Assembly: GCF_017377575.1 (NCBI RefSeq)
Contig: NZ_JAFREM010000029.1
Coordinates: forward strand, 62,001-126,000
DNA length: 64,000 bases
Source of the DNA: Candidatus Enterococcus moelleringii
GTDB taxonomy: Bacteria > Bacillota > Bacilli > Lactobacillales > Enterococcaceae
Direction of reading: 5' to 3'
Position numbers and translations under genes: made by a program. The notes beneath the pieces are model-generated. The model searched no databases. It saw only the letters and a program-made list of their open reading frames with translations, and was not told the DNA's origin. Every line of letters begins with the position of its first letter. Position 1 is the stretch's first letter. Below are positions 17,771 to 26,121 of the stretch, one piece after another.

Positions 17771-18046
17771 ATGACAACTAAAGATAAAAAGAAAGTTCAA
17801 GTGAATATTGACAAAAGCTTAGCATCTGACGTAGATATTGTATTAGATTCTCTTGGTCTGAATCCTACAGTGTTAATTACCGCTCTGTATAAGCGCGTTG
17901 CTGCTAAAGGTGAAATACCATTTAGCTTTTCATTGACTGAGGAAGAAAAGGCGGATATCTCCCTAATGAAAGCTCTTGATCTAGTTCCTACTGTTCACGT
18001 ATCTACCATGGAAGAACTCAATGAATGGTTAGATGAGGATGAATAG
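17771..18046 (+). CDS. Antitoxin, RelB/DinJ family
   Basis: 91 residues. The N-terminal half has the DinJ ribbon-helix-helix pattern (KVQVNIDKSLASDVDIVLDS, then LITALYKRVAAKGEIPF). The acidic C-terminus (MEELNEWLDEDE) would wrap the toxin. It binds its own promoter and neutralises the toxin encoded by the overlapping next gene. The partner is PemK/MazF-like instead of the usual YafQ/RelE type. Confidence 0.85.
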   Translation: MTTKDKKKVQVNIDKSLASDVDIVLDSLGLNPTVLITALYKRVAAKGEIPFSFSLTEEEKADISLMKALDLVPTVHVSTMEELNEWLDEDE

Positions 18047-18377
18047 AAACGATGTACTAATTGCCTATCTAGGATATTCAGAAGATTCTGCTAATGGTAA
18101 ACGGAGGCCCGTGCTTGTAATAGAAAAAGATGAGGATATTGTTCATGTGTTCAAAATAACCTCTAAGTTTCACAACAAATCTACCACAATCCAAAAGCAA
18201 TATTATCAAATTCGTGATTGGCAGTTTGCAGGATTAAATAGAGAATCATGGATAGATATTGGTGTAGCAAGAAGTATTGATCTAAGCGTGCTTAAAGTAA
18301 AAGCGATTGGCAGTTTGTCCTCCCAGGACCGAAAAGGATTAGCTAAATTTATTGAACACTTTTATGACTTCAATTGA
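18033..18377 (+). CDS. Toxin, PemK/MazF-like endoribonuclease
   Basis: 114 residues. NGKRRPVLVIEKDEDIVHVFKITSK resembles the MazF/PemK beta-barrel (usual G-x-x-RPVLV signature), and the later SWIDIGVARSIDLS matches the second conserved block. MazF-type toxins cleave mRNA. The start overlaps the antitoxin end by 14 bp (alternative ATG at 18039), so expression is coupled. It ends about 65 bp before a strong terminator. Confidence 0.75.
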   Translation: MRMNRNDVLIAYLGYSEDSANGKRRPVLVIEKDEDIVHVFKITSKFHNKSTTIQKQYYQIRDWQFAGLNRESWIDIGVARSIDLSVLKVKAIGSLSSQDRKGLAKFIEHFYDFN

Positions 18378-18765
18378 CACATCCCTTCTGGCTGAACTCT
18401 TCTGCGCAATGTTTCTAAAAACTAGCCTTGGGGGACTTCTCACACTATCAGCAACAAAACCCGTAGCAGTGCTTAATTCTGGTTTTGTTGCTGATAGTTT
18501 TTTTGTTTTATTGGTAATATCGTTATAACATCAAACTCACAATCTTAACACGAATAACGGAGTATGCTTCTTAAATAATCTTCAGTATTGAATAGTTAAA
18601 TGTTCTAATTCTCAAGACATGTATTGAATTCACTTGCGAATGAGCTTAAAAGACCGATTGGAAAATAGATCTGTTTCATATCGGTATATACTTCACAAGG
18701 AAGAAATACATTGTATAATACATATATACTTACTTGTAGAATTATAATAAACGAGGTGGATCATC
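18378..18765. other. Gene-free spacer between two toxin-antitoxin pairs
   Basis: Holds the strong terminator at 18444-18505, then AT-rich DNA with two TATAAT-like -10 elements (18714-18719 and 18743-18748) that could drive the AbrB-Doc pair. I saw no supported small gene. Confidence 0.6.
18444..18505 (+). terminator. Strong intrinsic terminator of the DinJ-PemK operon
   Basis: Perfect 18-bp stem (18444-18461 with 18481-18498), 19-nt loop, then TTTTTTTG on the plus strand. Confidence 0.92.
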
Positions 18766-18993
18766 ATGACTAAAGCGTTCAAAATTCGAAAATCCGGCAA
18801 TAGTAACATCGCCACTATCCCGCAGGAAGTGAAACAAGCGCTAGATGTGCAGGAAGGCGATTCGATTCGTTATATTATTAAGGATGAAAAAGTGGAAATC
18901 GTGAAGGATATTCCGCAGCCCGATATCGATGCGTTAATCGAAGAATCTATTAATCAGTACCATGTATTGATGCAAGAGCTGGTGGAAAAATAA
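18766..18993 (+). CDS. Antitoxin, AbrB/MazE-type
   Basis: 75 residues. The swapped-hairpin AbrB/MazE DNA-binding pattern is clear: AFKIRKSGNSNIATIPQEV then ALDVQEGDSIRYIIKDEKVEI. The C-terminal helix would bind the toxin. It precedes a Doc toxin by 2 bp; this family more usually pairs with MazF. GAGGTGGATCATC gives the ribosome site. Confidence 0.88.
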   Translation: MTKAFKIRKSGNSNIATIPQEVKQALDVQEGDSIRYIIKDEKVEIVKDIPQPDIDALIEESINQYHVLMQELVEK

Positions 18994-18995
18994 TT

Positions 18996-19415
18996 ATGGT
19001 GATGAAGATGAACCATTTATCGGAAGAAACCATCATTAAACTAAATGTGCTGGCGATAACAACCTTTTCTCCAAAGGAACAAATCGGTGTAAAGGACGCT
19101 CCAGCGCTGCATATGTGTGTGAACCAGCCGCAGCAGGAAGTATTTGGTGAAGAGCTCTATCCTACCGTCTATGAAAAAGCTGGTATCTTGTATATTAATA
19201 TTGCGACTAAGCATGCCTTCTTCAATGCCAACAAACGCACCGCTTGGCTGGCAATGGATGTCTTTTTGAAGGCAAACGGTTATCAGACTGACTTCACTAC
19301 CGAAGAAGGCCTGGACTTCACTTTAAATGTCGTCAATTACGAGAAGGATTTTGACACATTGAAGGAGTACGTATTTACCTATTTAAAAACAACTGATAAA
19401 ATCCAACCCAAATAA
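18996..19415 (+). CDS. doc: Toxin, Doc/Fic-type
   Basis: 139 residues with the Fic/Doc motif HAFFNANKRTAWLAM near residue 70 (HxFxxANKR). Doc phosphorylates EF-Tu and halts translation. The flap and following helices match the short Doc form, not the longer Fic AMP transferases. The first ATG follows the antitoxin stop almost directly; ATGs at codons 3 and 5 are possible alternatives. The 3' end overlaps a two-sided terminator. Confidence 0.88.
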   Translation: MVMKMNHLSEETIIKLNVLAITTFSPKEQIGVKDAPALHMCVNQPQQEVFGEELYPTVYEKAGILYINIATKHAFFNANKRTAWLAMDVFLKANGYQTDFTTEEGLDFTLNVVNYEKDFDTLKEYVFTYLKTTDKIQPK

Positions 19416-19446
19416 GGAAGCTCATTCCTTGTCTGGGTTGGATTTT
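19398..19446. terminator. Bidirectional terminator between Doc and the Rgg-like gene
   Basis: ATCCAACCCA / TGGGTTGGAT outer stem (19401-19410 with 19434-19443) and an inner AAGGAA/TTCCTT stem, with A and T runs outside. It overlaps the 3' ends of both convergent genes. Confidence 0.85.
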
Positions 19447-20321
19447 GCTATATACCGCTGATAATAATTCCGCGCCTTTTCTTGGTGAATTTGGAAAATG
19501 ATCTGGTAAAAATGAGTCTCCGAAGTGGGAATCGCCGTCAGTTGTTCTAAGAAAAGCTGTAATTGTGCTTGGGCCTCGGGAAAATTCGAATAAAGATCAA
19601 CTAAGTAAGTGATAAACTGCAGCTGAATCATCAGCAATAAATTGTCCGAAGGTTTTACCAGTTCCTGATATTGAATAACCACTGCTTCTGCCTGAGGAAT
19701 ATCGTTGATGATCAAGAGACTTTGCAGGCGGTTGAAAAACAAATCCCCTACTTCTTCATAATAAATCTTCGTATCAAAGCTGTGATATTTTTCTAATTCT
19801 CGCAAAATCCGTTGGAACAGCTCATCGGCACGTTTTTTGTCGCTTTCTGTTAAAGATAGCAGTACCAGCTTACTGAGTTTGATTTCTTTTAAAGTCCACA
19901 TTTTGGCATTTTCCAAATCTGCTAAAATCTCTTGAAAGGGTGCGCGGGAAAATTGATAGAAATTAGGGTTAGTCAGCAATACTAACAGATAAGCCTGCAT
20001 CGCTGAGTAGCGCAGCTCGATTTGGGGATGCTGCTGGTATTGCTGATAGATTTTGTACAGTTCCTCAAATTTGCCTTTTTTGTATAGCGCATCGATCTGT
20101 TCTTCTAATTGTTTCCCCTCATCCGGTGTCTCCTTGAAATACATGAATTCTTCGTAACTGATTCCTAAATTTTTCAACAGCCCCTGGAATTTGGTGATTT
20201 CTACTGAGTATTTGCCGGCTTCGAAATCGCTATAGAAGGTTTTGGAGAGCACGCCGGTGTAAACTTCTTTTTGCGTGTATCCTTTGGCTTTGCGAATCTG
20301 CTTCATTATTTTTCCGTACAT
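19422..20321 (-). CDS. Rgg/GadR/MutR-family transcriptional regulator
   Basis: 299 residues. N-terminal HTH (MKQIRKAKGYTQKEVYTGVLSKTFYSDFEAGKYS, shown in part) followed by a TPR-like helical domain (residues about 70-290), as in Rgg proteins that bind short peptides. It is divergent from the CPBP protease gene, with a 20-bp palindrome in the 100-bp gap. I see no SHP-type pheromone ORF next to it, so a ligand is not evident. Confidence 0.82.
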   Translation of the reverse strand: MYGKIMKQIRKAKGYTQKEVYTGVLSKTFYSDFEAGKYSVEITKFQGLLKNLGISYEEFMYFKETPDEGKQLEEQIDALYKKGKFEELYKIYQQYQQHPQIELRYSAMQAYLLVLLTNPNFYQFSRAPFQEILADLENAKMWTLKEIKLSKLVLLSLTESDKKRADELFQRILRELEKYHSFDTKIYYEEVGDLFFNRLQSLLIINDIPQAEAVVIQYQELVKPSDNLLLMIQLQFITYLVDLYSNFPEAQAQLQLFLEQLTAIPTSETHFYQIIFQIHQEKARNYYQRYIAKSNPDKE

Positions 20322-20338
20322 TTTTCGTTCTCCTTGTT

Positions 20339-20358
20339 AATTCCTGTATACCGGAATT
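20339..20358. promoter_or_regulatory. Palindromic operator between the Rgg-like and CPBP genes
   Basis: AATTCCTGTATACCGGAATT, symmetric at all but one base pair. It lies 18 bp upstream of the Rgg-like start and in front of a TATAGT -10 for the divergent CPBP gene, so it probably binds the Rgg-like protein. Confidence 0.6.
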
Positions 20359-20421
20359 ATAGCGGTTTTTCCTTAGTAAGGCCATGCTATAGTTGAAAAA
20401 ACGAAGACGGAGGAACAAAAA

Positions 20422-21141
20422 ATGAAAATTTATTTGAAATTAATTGGTATGGCACTGGGATTAACGGTGGTGGTGAGCCTATTTACGGCTTTTGGTATGA
20501 TTTTTCAGCTGGAGGAAGCGGGGTTGCAGGGCTGTCAGATTGCGGCCTTTTTATTGGCGGCGATTTTTTTCTTCTATTATATGAGGAGAAAGGATCGCAG
20601 CTTGCGGGGCTTTGGTTTTGTGACGAAGCCTGTTAGTCGAGGGTTTTATGGATATATTGCTTTGGTTGTGCTGGTGCAGCCGCTCATTTTTGGGGTGAAT
20701 ACTGCATTATCATTAGCCGCCGTTTGCTTGATTGTGGTGCAGATGCTCTTAGTAGGTTTTGTTGAGGAAGCCTTGTTTCGCGGAATTTTCTTTTATTTTT
20801 TGCGGGATAAGGGCTTGAAAGTCACGGTCGTATTTTCAAGCGTCGTCTTTGGTCTGCTGCACATGTCCAGCGGCTTGAATCCGGAAATGACTTCGGCTTT
20901 AGTCATGTTGCAGGTAGTCAATGCGTTGTTAGTGGGCGTTGTCTTTGCTCTGCTTTATTATCAAACAGGAACCATTTACATCGGGATCGTTTTCCATGCG
21001 TTGTTTGATATTTTGGCTTCGGTTGTTCGAAATGGTTCGGTGGAAAAGAATTTATTCGCTGTGGGAATCTTAACGGTCTGTTATGTTGTTTTTATCATTT
21101 ACACTGGAAAAAACGTGAAGCTGGGCAGCTCCACGCGGTAA
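20422..21141 (+). CDS. CPBP-family intramembrane metalloprotease
   Basis: 239 residues, about seven membrane segments. The catalytic motifs are visible: EEALFRG (motif 1, near residue 114), FGLLHMSSG (motif 2) and FHALFDI (motif 3). CPBP (Abi/Rce1-like) proteases act in self-immunity to bacteriocins or in peptide maturation. The divergent Rgg-like regulator suggests peptide-linked control, but no bacteriocin precursor is seen. GACGGAGG lies before the ATG. Confidence 0.85.
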   Translation: MKIYLKLIGMALGLTVVVSLFTAFGMIFQLEEAGLQGCQIAAFLLAAIFFFYYMRRKDRSLRGFGFVTKPVSRGFYGYIALVVLVQPLIFGVNTALSLAAVCLIVVQMLLVGFVEEALFRGIFFYFLRDKGLKVTVVFSSVVFGLLHMSSGLNPEMTSALVMLQVVNALLVGVVFALLYYQTGTIYIGIVFHALFDILASVVRNGSVEKNLFAVGILTVCYVVFIIYTGKNVKLGSSTR

Positions 21142-21143
21142 CT

Positions 21144-21773
21144 TTATCTGACTTGAAAGCGCAAAATGGTTTTGCGTTTTGCGGGTGGTGTTTTGCGAGC
21201 ATCATTGAGATAAATTTCTTTGTGGTAGAGATGCAGTCGTTGCAGTTTTTGTTCTTGGGCGAATTGCTCCATTTTGGCGAAGGTGACTGGCTCGTCATCA
21301 AAAGATCCATTGTGCAAGGCGTGAACACACAAGTCTTCTTCTAAAGTGACAAATTCAATTTCATCCAATAATGGATGCGGCTTTTTCTTTTTGACTGTTG
21401 TCAAAGTTTCTTCAAATATTTCTTCGGTGATATAGTCCGACTGCCGGATCATCAGCGTGTACTGGAAGCTGGTTTTGTCCAGCAAATTGTCGGGATTGGT
21501 GGTCTGCCACTCCCCTTCCAATGGATAAACAGTGTAGTCAGTATAGCTGAATTCTTCTCGCCGCGTTTTGTCATTGACCGCCATACGCTTGAAGGCCATT
21601 TTCAATGGGAATGCTAGTGAATACAACACCCCCACTCGATCAGAGAAAGCTTCCTCGTTGGGGTTGCCCTCTCCTTTAATAGTAATAAAAGTTTGCTTCG
21701 GCACCTGGATCACCTGCGGTTTTATGGATACACCATACAATTCTTTTTCTTGTTTTCGCCATTCGTGTTTCAT
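21144..21773 (-). CDS. GyrI-like small-molecule binding protein
   Basis: 209 residues from ATG 21773, chosen for the GAGGAGG upstream. The sequence has the GyrI-like/SHS2 pattern (PQVIQVPKQTFITIKGEGNPN, then a C-terminal YHKEIYLNDARKTPPAKRKTILRFQV). These proteins bind small toxic molecules or drugs. It follows and probably is controlled by the WYL regulator 57 bp upstream, a common pairing. Confidence 0.8.
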   Translation of the reverse strand: MKHEWRKQEKELYGVSIKPQVIQVPKQTFITIKGEGNPNEEAFSDRVGVLYSLAFPLKMAFKRMAVNDKTRREEFSYTDYTVYPLEGEWQTTNPDNLLDKTSFQYTLMIRQSDYITEEIFEETLTTVKKKKPHPLLDEIEFVTLEEDLCVHALHNGSFDDEPVTFAKMEQFAQEQKLQRLHLYHKEIYLNDARKTPPAKRKTILRFQVR

Positions 21774-21829
21774 CGTTATCTCCTCCTCTTTATACCTATA
21801 TCTTAGCAGGCATAACTTGACAAGGAGTG

Positions 21830-22486
21830 TCACGTTTCATAAATTTGCGCCATCTTTTTCATTCGAGTCTGTAACTCTTCCCGCACTTCCGCGGGTGCAG
21901 CCACTTCCAGTTCCCTAATTCGCAGCAGCTTAAACAAACGAAAATCCTGCCGCAGCTGGCAAAAGGCCTGCAAATACCAATCACGATTCTTGAAAATCAG
22001 TTTGACCGGCTCGACGGTTCGCCGCTCTTGCTCCCCTTTGCGATTCATATAGCAGAATTTGACTAACTGTTGAGCGAAAATCGCCTGCTTTAGCGGATCA
22101 AAAATCGTTTTGCTTTCTAAACCCCAAGCTGAAAAGTCAATTTCCAGCCAATCCGATGGTGTCGTTCTAAACAAGCCGCTTAATTTTTGCAGCAATTCAT
22201 CGGTTTGGCGATTTTCTACCAAAGACAATTCCTGCAAGGCCATTAAGATTTTTTCCTGTTCTTCAGCGGAAACAATCATTTTATTCAGTACATACTCTTG
22301 ATTGAGAAATATACCGCCACCCTTGCCTTGGGTAGTATATACTGGGACACCCGCAGCGCTTAGTCCGTCGATGTCGCGATAAATCGTGCGCACCGAGGTC
22401 TCAAATTGTTCCGCCAATTCCGGTGCGGTCACCTTGCCTTTTTCTAAAAGCAGCAGCAAAATTTTCAATAGCCGACTGTTGGTCAT
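21830..22486 (-). CDS. YafY-type transcriptional regulator (HTH_11 + WYL)
   Basis: 218 residues. N-terminal winged HTH (KGKVTAPELAEQFETSVRTIYRDIDGLSAAGVPV, in part), central helices, then a WYL-type ligand domain (VEPVKLIFKNRDWYLQAFC). It probably senses a ligand and controls the GyrI-like gene downstream. AAGGAGGTG precedes the ATG. Confidence 0.85.
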   Translation of the reverse strand: MTNSRLLKILLLLLEKGKVTAPELAEQFETSVRTIYRDIDGLSAAGVPVYTTQGKGGGIFLNQEYVLNKMIVSAEEQEKILMALQELSLVENRQTDELLQKLSGLFRTTPSDWLEIDFSAWGLESKTIFDPLKQAIFAQQLVKFCYMNRKGEQERRTVEPVKLIFKNRDWYLQAFCQLRQDFRLFKLLRIRELEVAAPAEVREELQTRMKKMAQIYET

Positions 22487-22516
22487 GGGACACCTCCTTC
22501 GCCTAGTTTTCTTAGG

Positions 22517-22586
22517 TTAAGTGTACCAGATTGCGAGTGGTTTTGAGAGACAAAAAAGCCGGCCTGTTGTCAGCAGTTTCCGGCTT
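22517..22586. repeat. Terminator-promoter cassette, copy A
   Basis: About 70 bp containing an AGCCGG-type hairpin (terminator of the ABC operon) followed on the minus strand by a CTCAAAACCA block and a TACACT -10 leading into the WYL regulator. It is closely matched by copy B at 26850-26919, upstream of the response regulator. Confidence 0.7.
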
Positions 22587-22601
22587 CATTTCATCTAAGG
22601 A

Positions 22602-23363
22602 CTAAACGCTTTTCGGCTTTTTGCTGGGTGTTTTTCTTTCTCGATTTTTTGCATTTAAAACAATCAGCACAGTAACTAGCAAGATCATCAATAAGATAGT
22701 TACACTAACAAGAAGATTGCCGGTTATCGTTGTGCTTTCTGTGTCTTGGTAGCGAATAAGCGAAAGTCCGGCGGTAATCGGATAAAGGTCTCGCAGGCCA
22801 TGCCCGGAAGCCATCATTCCAATAAATCCATAAAAGAAAGCAAACCCCACTCCGCCCATTAAGCTGCCGCTTCTCTGTCCTGTAAAAGCAATGATCGGTA
22901 AAACGGCAATATACGCGAACAAATTCATCCCAATCATTTGAAAAAGGACCTGAATCGCTCCTTCAAAGGAAAATCCTGGAAAACCACTCATGAAAAACAC
23001 CAGCATGGTAAATCCAAATTCAAACAGCGAAAGCACAATTGTCAGTAGGCCAACAGTAAGCAATTTTCCAGTTAACAGCTTCCGAAAAGAAAGCGGGATG
23101 GTTAAGAGGTTTTTCATGGTATCATCGGTACGCTCCCGTTCGATCATATAGCCAGACATTAAGGTAATCGTTGCCGGATAAATCAAAACCAGATTGTTCC
23201 AAATCACGCTGGAAGAAAAATTTGAAAGGGTATGAGTTGCCCCATCAGAGGCCGTTGCCATAAAACGTGCCAGCAACACCACCGCCAGCATGGTAGCTAT
23301 GCCAATCCATACTACCGAATAGCGTTTTAGTTTATAAAGCTCGGTTTTTACAATAATTTTCAT
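22602..23363 (-). CDS. ABC-2 permease of an immunity-type exporter (second subunit)
   Basis: 253 residues from ATG 23363 (GAGGTG upstream), six membrane segments. ERERTDDTMKNLLTIPLSFRKLLTGKL is typical of lantibiotic-protection permeases (MutE/MutG, BcrB-like). It is the last gene of a four- to five-gene module with a second permease, an ATPase, a kinase and a response regulator. It probably protects against a cell-wall-active peptide; substrate unknown. Confidence 0.82.
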   Translation of the reverse strand: MKIIVKTELYKLKRYSVVWIGIATMLAVVLLARFMATASDGATHTLSNFSSSVIWNNLVLIYPATITLMSGYMIERERTDDTMKNLLTIPLSFRKLLTGKLLTVGLLTIVLSLFEFGFTMLVFFMSGFPGFSFEGAIQVLFQMIGMNLFAYIAVLPIIAFTGQRSGSLMGGVGFAFFYGFIGMMASGHGLRDLYPITAGLSLIRYQDTESTTITGNLLVSVTILLMILLVTVLIVLNAKNRERKTPSKKPKSV

Positions 23364-23373
23364 CTTGTTCACC

Positions 23374-24168
23374 TCAACTTTCCCGCTTGCTGTAAATCCG
23401 AATAATGAGTAGATAGGATAGCAGCCCAATGATACAAACCGGCAAAACCACCACCGATAGCGGCAAAAAGTACGGTTTCATGACAGCATAAGCGGGTGTT
23501 CCCGGTACGACAAACTCTGAAGCCTGCCAACGATAAATAATCGGAGCCGGCATAATACTGGTTAACAACTTCATCATGGGATTTGTTGCAGCGAATAAAC
23601 CACCATAAGCCAAGACAAAATCAAACATGGTATAGAAAAAAGTAAGAATAACAGCAAAAATATAGGAACGGTTAAAACCCACAATCGCAATGATCACCGG
23701 TAAAATACTTGTTGTATAAAGCAGTGCTGTAATGATAACGATCAGCAATTTCCCGAGAATATTTTCTAATTCGCTGCCGACAATCAGTCCGCCAATGATT
23801 GAAGAGCCTAACGTTGCAAAAGCGAAAATCAGACCTAATATGTACAGCACCCCGATTTTTGCCGTGACTATTTTGACGGGCGAAACTGGGATCGCACGTA
23901 AATTCTTCAAGGTGTTATTATCTCGCTCCATAAAAAACAGCATGGTGGCAATAATACCTAACGCCGCCGGCAGCATAATGGGTACCCCCATGGTTACCAG
24001 CAGCCCAAACACTGCATCGAATCCTGTGAAATTTCCGACATTTCCCGCCAAGACTAAAGCCGTCAGCGGAATAGGAAACAATAGTGCGGCCAAAATCACA
24101 AAACGAACAAAGTGCTTTCTTTTTAGTTTCCAAAACTCACATTTGATCAGTCTAAGCAATTCCTTCAC
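23374..24168 (-). CDS. ABC-2 permease of an immunity-type exporter (first subunit)
   Basis: 264 residues with six membrane segments and the same FMERDNNTLKNLRAIPVSPVKI-type loop seen in lantibiotic-protection permeases. The start overlaps the ATPase end by 17 bp. Pairs with the next permease as a heterodimer. Confidence 0.85.
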   Translation of the reverse strand: MKELLRLIKCEFWKLKRKHFVRFVILAALLFPIPLTALVLAGNVGNFTGFDAVFGLLVTMGVPIMLPAALGIIATMLFFMERDNNTLKNLRAIPVSPVKIVTAKIGVLYILGLIFAFATLGSSIIGGLIVGSELENILGKLLIVIITALLYTTSILPVIIAIVGFNRSYIFAVILTFFYTMFDFVLAYGGLFAATNPMMKLLTSIMPAPIIYRWQASEFVVPGTPAYAVMKPYFLPLSVVVLPVCIIGLLSYLLIIRIYSKRES

Positions 24169-25075
24169 CCCCGGTTACTCGTTTAAAGTAATCTTCCAGG
24201 CTTTCCTCACAAGTATGAGCTTCGGAAACCGCCAATCCGTTTTTTACAAATTCGGTGACAATGTCGGCAACCGGCAGATCAAGATTATTCACTCGTAAAT
24301 GCTGGTCATCTTGGATGGTAAATTGGGTTTCGTTAAAGTTTTGTTCCAAAATTCGGGCAGCCTGGGCGGTGTCGGAGACAATAAAACGAATATGGCGGCT
24401 GCTTTTTTGTTCCAGCTCCTCCAGACTCTCTTCCTCCAGCAAGACACCTTGATCAATAATACCAATATCATCGGCTAACAAAGCAATTTCAGAGAGGATG
24501 TGGCTGGAAATTAAAATGGTTTTGCCTCGCACGTCGCAAAGCTCGCGAATAAAGGAACGCACCTCAGCAATCCCGATCGGATCAAGTCCATTGATGGGCT
24601 CATCCAAAATTAAAAGCTCCGGGTCATGCATGACGGCCAAGGCAATCGCTAATCGCTGCTTCATCCCCAGGGAATATTGGGGAAAAAGCTTCTTGTCCTT
24701 ATAAGGCAATCCGACTAATTTCAACGTGTCCTTAATGGCGTGGCGGTTGGGTACTCCCCGCAGCTCGGCAAAAATGCGCAAATTCTCGGTTGCGGTTAGA
24801 TTCGGATAAAAACCAGGGGCTTCGATCAAACTGCCTATGCGAGGAAGAACGTTTTTCTCGTTGCCCTGTAATGGTTTCCCCCATATGTTGACCTCGCCGG
24901 AAGTAGGAGCTGTCAATCCAAGAAGCATTTTCATGGCGGTAGTTTTACCCGCCCCATTTCTTCCCAGCAATCCATAAATACGTCCCGGCTTGACGTGAAT
25001 ATTCAAATCGGCAACACTTTTTTGCACGCCGTATTGCTTGGTCAGATTCTTCGTTTCGATAATGTATTTACTCAT
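24152..25075 (-). CDS. ABC exporter ATPase (BcrA/MutF-like)
   Basis: 307 residues from ATG 25075, chosen for CAGGAGG ahead of it. Walker A GRNGAGKTT, signature YSLGMKQR, Walker B LLILDEPINGLD, then a C-terminal extension typical of BcrA/NatA-type ATPases. It powers the two ABC-2 permeases downstream. Its promoter region carries two perfect direct repeats likely bound by the adjacent response regulator. Confidence 0.9.
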   Translation of the reverse strand: MSKYIIETKNLTKQYGVQKSVADLNIHVKPGRIYGLLGRNGAGKTTAMKMLLGLTAPTSGEVNIWGKPLQGNEKNVLPRIGSLIEAPGFYPNLTATENLRIFAELRGVPNRHAIKDTLKLVGLPYKDKKLFPQYSLGMKQRLAIALAVMHDPELLILDEPINGLDPIGIAEVRSFIRELCDVRGKTILISSHILSEIALLADDIGIIDQGVLLEEESLEELEQKSSRHIRFIVSDTAQAARILEQNFNETQFTIQDDQHLRVNNLDLPVADIVTEFVKNGLAVSEAHTCEESLEDYFKRVTGGEGIA

Positions 25076-25117
25076 AGTCAACCCTCCTGTTCTATACAAA
25101 AATTCTATCATCCCAGT

Positions 25118-25155
25118 CTTGCATTAACCTTGCCAGAATCTTGCATTAACCTTGC
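25118..25155. promoter_or_regulatory. Paired 16-bp direct repeats, likely response-regulator site
   Basis: CTTGCATTAACCTTGC occurs identically at 25118-25133 and 25140-25155, a 22-bp period (about two helical turns). It lies 43 bp upstream of the ATPase start and ahead of a TAGAAT-like -10 on the minus strand. This is the layout used by OmpR-type regulators such as the one encoded at 26122. Confidence 0.75.
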
Positions 25156-25196
25156 ATTTAAAAAAAGAATAAAGCTCCCACCGTAAAGCGAGAGCC

Positions 25197-26117
25197 TTAA
25201 TCATCATTCAAGGGGAAAAACAAAGTAAAAACTGTTTCTTTCCCGGGTATACTTTTAGCCGTGATGGCACCGTTCATTTTTTCCACCAGCTGATGCACAA
25301 TCGATAATCCTAGACCGCTGCCTTTTTCCGATCGTCCCTTATCACATTTATAGAGGCGTTCAAAAATATAGGGCAAATCGGCTTTTTCTATTCCTACGCC
25401 ATTGTCGGTCAAGCATATTTGCAAGTTCTGGTCATTCTGGGACAAAGCGATTTCGATTTTTTCTGCGCGGCTGTGAGCAATGACGTTTTGGATTAAATTG
25501 TTTAGTATTCGCGTATATCCGTCTGTATCAAGCTTTACCTGGAGAGGCTGTTGGGGAATATCAATGCGGTAAGCGATTTGTTTAGCTTCAAAGATAGGTA
25601 TCCAGTCGATGAGTATATTTCTCGTCAGTTCGGCAACCTCCACTGTAGTTAGCTCCATGGTAAACTCGTTGGAATTCAGCTTGAACCAATCAAACAATAC
25701 ATCGATATATTCTTTTAAGTCATGAGCTTTACGGCGGGCGATTTCCAGGTAATCCTCCCGTTCTTTTCCGGTAACAATCCCTTTGTTTACGGCATCTTGA
25801 TAACCAATCAAGGTTGTTAGGGGTGTTCGCACATCATGGGACAGGCTGGTCATCAGCTGCTTATTAGTTTCTTCTGTTTGGTGAAGGATGGCTAACTTGC
25901 CTTCATAAGCTGCCACAATTTCGTTGATTTCATACGCCAGCGGAGCAACAAGCTCATTAGTTGCCGCTAAAATACGTCGGTTAGCATTCCCCGCCTTTAC
26001 ATCAGCAAGTGCTTCCTCCATTTCGGCGATTTGTCTTTTTACTTTACGGGTAACATAAGCAGCGTAGATGATCGCCAGCAAAGCCACCAACAGCGAAATA
26101 AAAATAATCAGCTCCAT
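25197..26117 (-). CDS. Sensor histidine kinase
   Basis: 306 residues from ATG 26117 (AAGGAGGTG upstream). One N-terminal membrane segment (LIIFISLLVALLAIIYAAYV), a linker, the phospho-acceptor His in LMTSLSHDVRTPL, and the ATPase domain with N box NVIAHS, G1 DNGVGIE and G2 GSGLGL. With no large external domain it probably senses through the ABC exporter or within the membrane. It follows the response regulator by 4 bp. A terminator-like hairpin lies at about 25160-25197. Confidence 0.9.
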   Translation of the reverse strand: MELIIFISLLVALLAIIYAAYVTRKVKRQIAEMEEALADVKAGNANRRILAATNELVAPLAYEINEIVAAYEGKLAILHQTEETNKQLMTSLSHDVRTPLTTLIGYQDAVNKGIVTGKEREDYLEIARRKAHDLKEYIDVLFDWFKLNSNEFTMELTTVEVAELTRNILIDWIPIFEAKQIAYRIDIPQQPLQVKLDTDGYTRILNNLIQNVIAHSRAEKIEIALSQNDQNLQICLTDNGVGIEKADLPYIFERLYKCDKGRSEKGSGLGLSIVHQLVEKMNGAITAKSIPGKETVFTLFFPLNDD

Positions 26118-26121
26118 CTTG

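Noticed and set aside
25118-25155. Two-unit CRISPR-like repeat
   Set aside because: Only two 16-bp units with a 6-bp gap, located in a promoter beside a two-component system; better explained as a regulator site.
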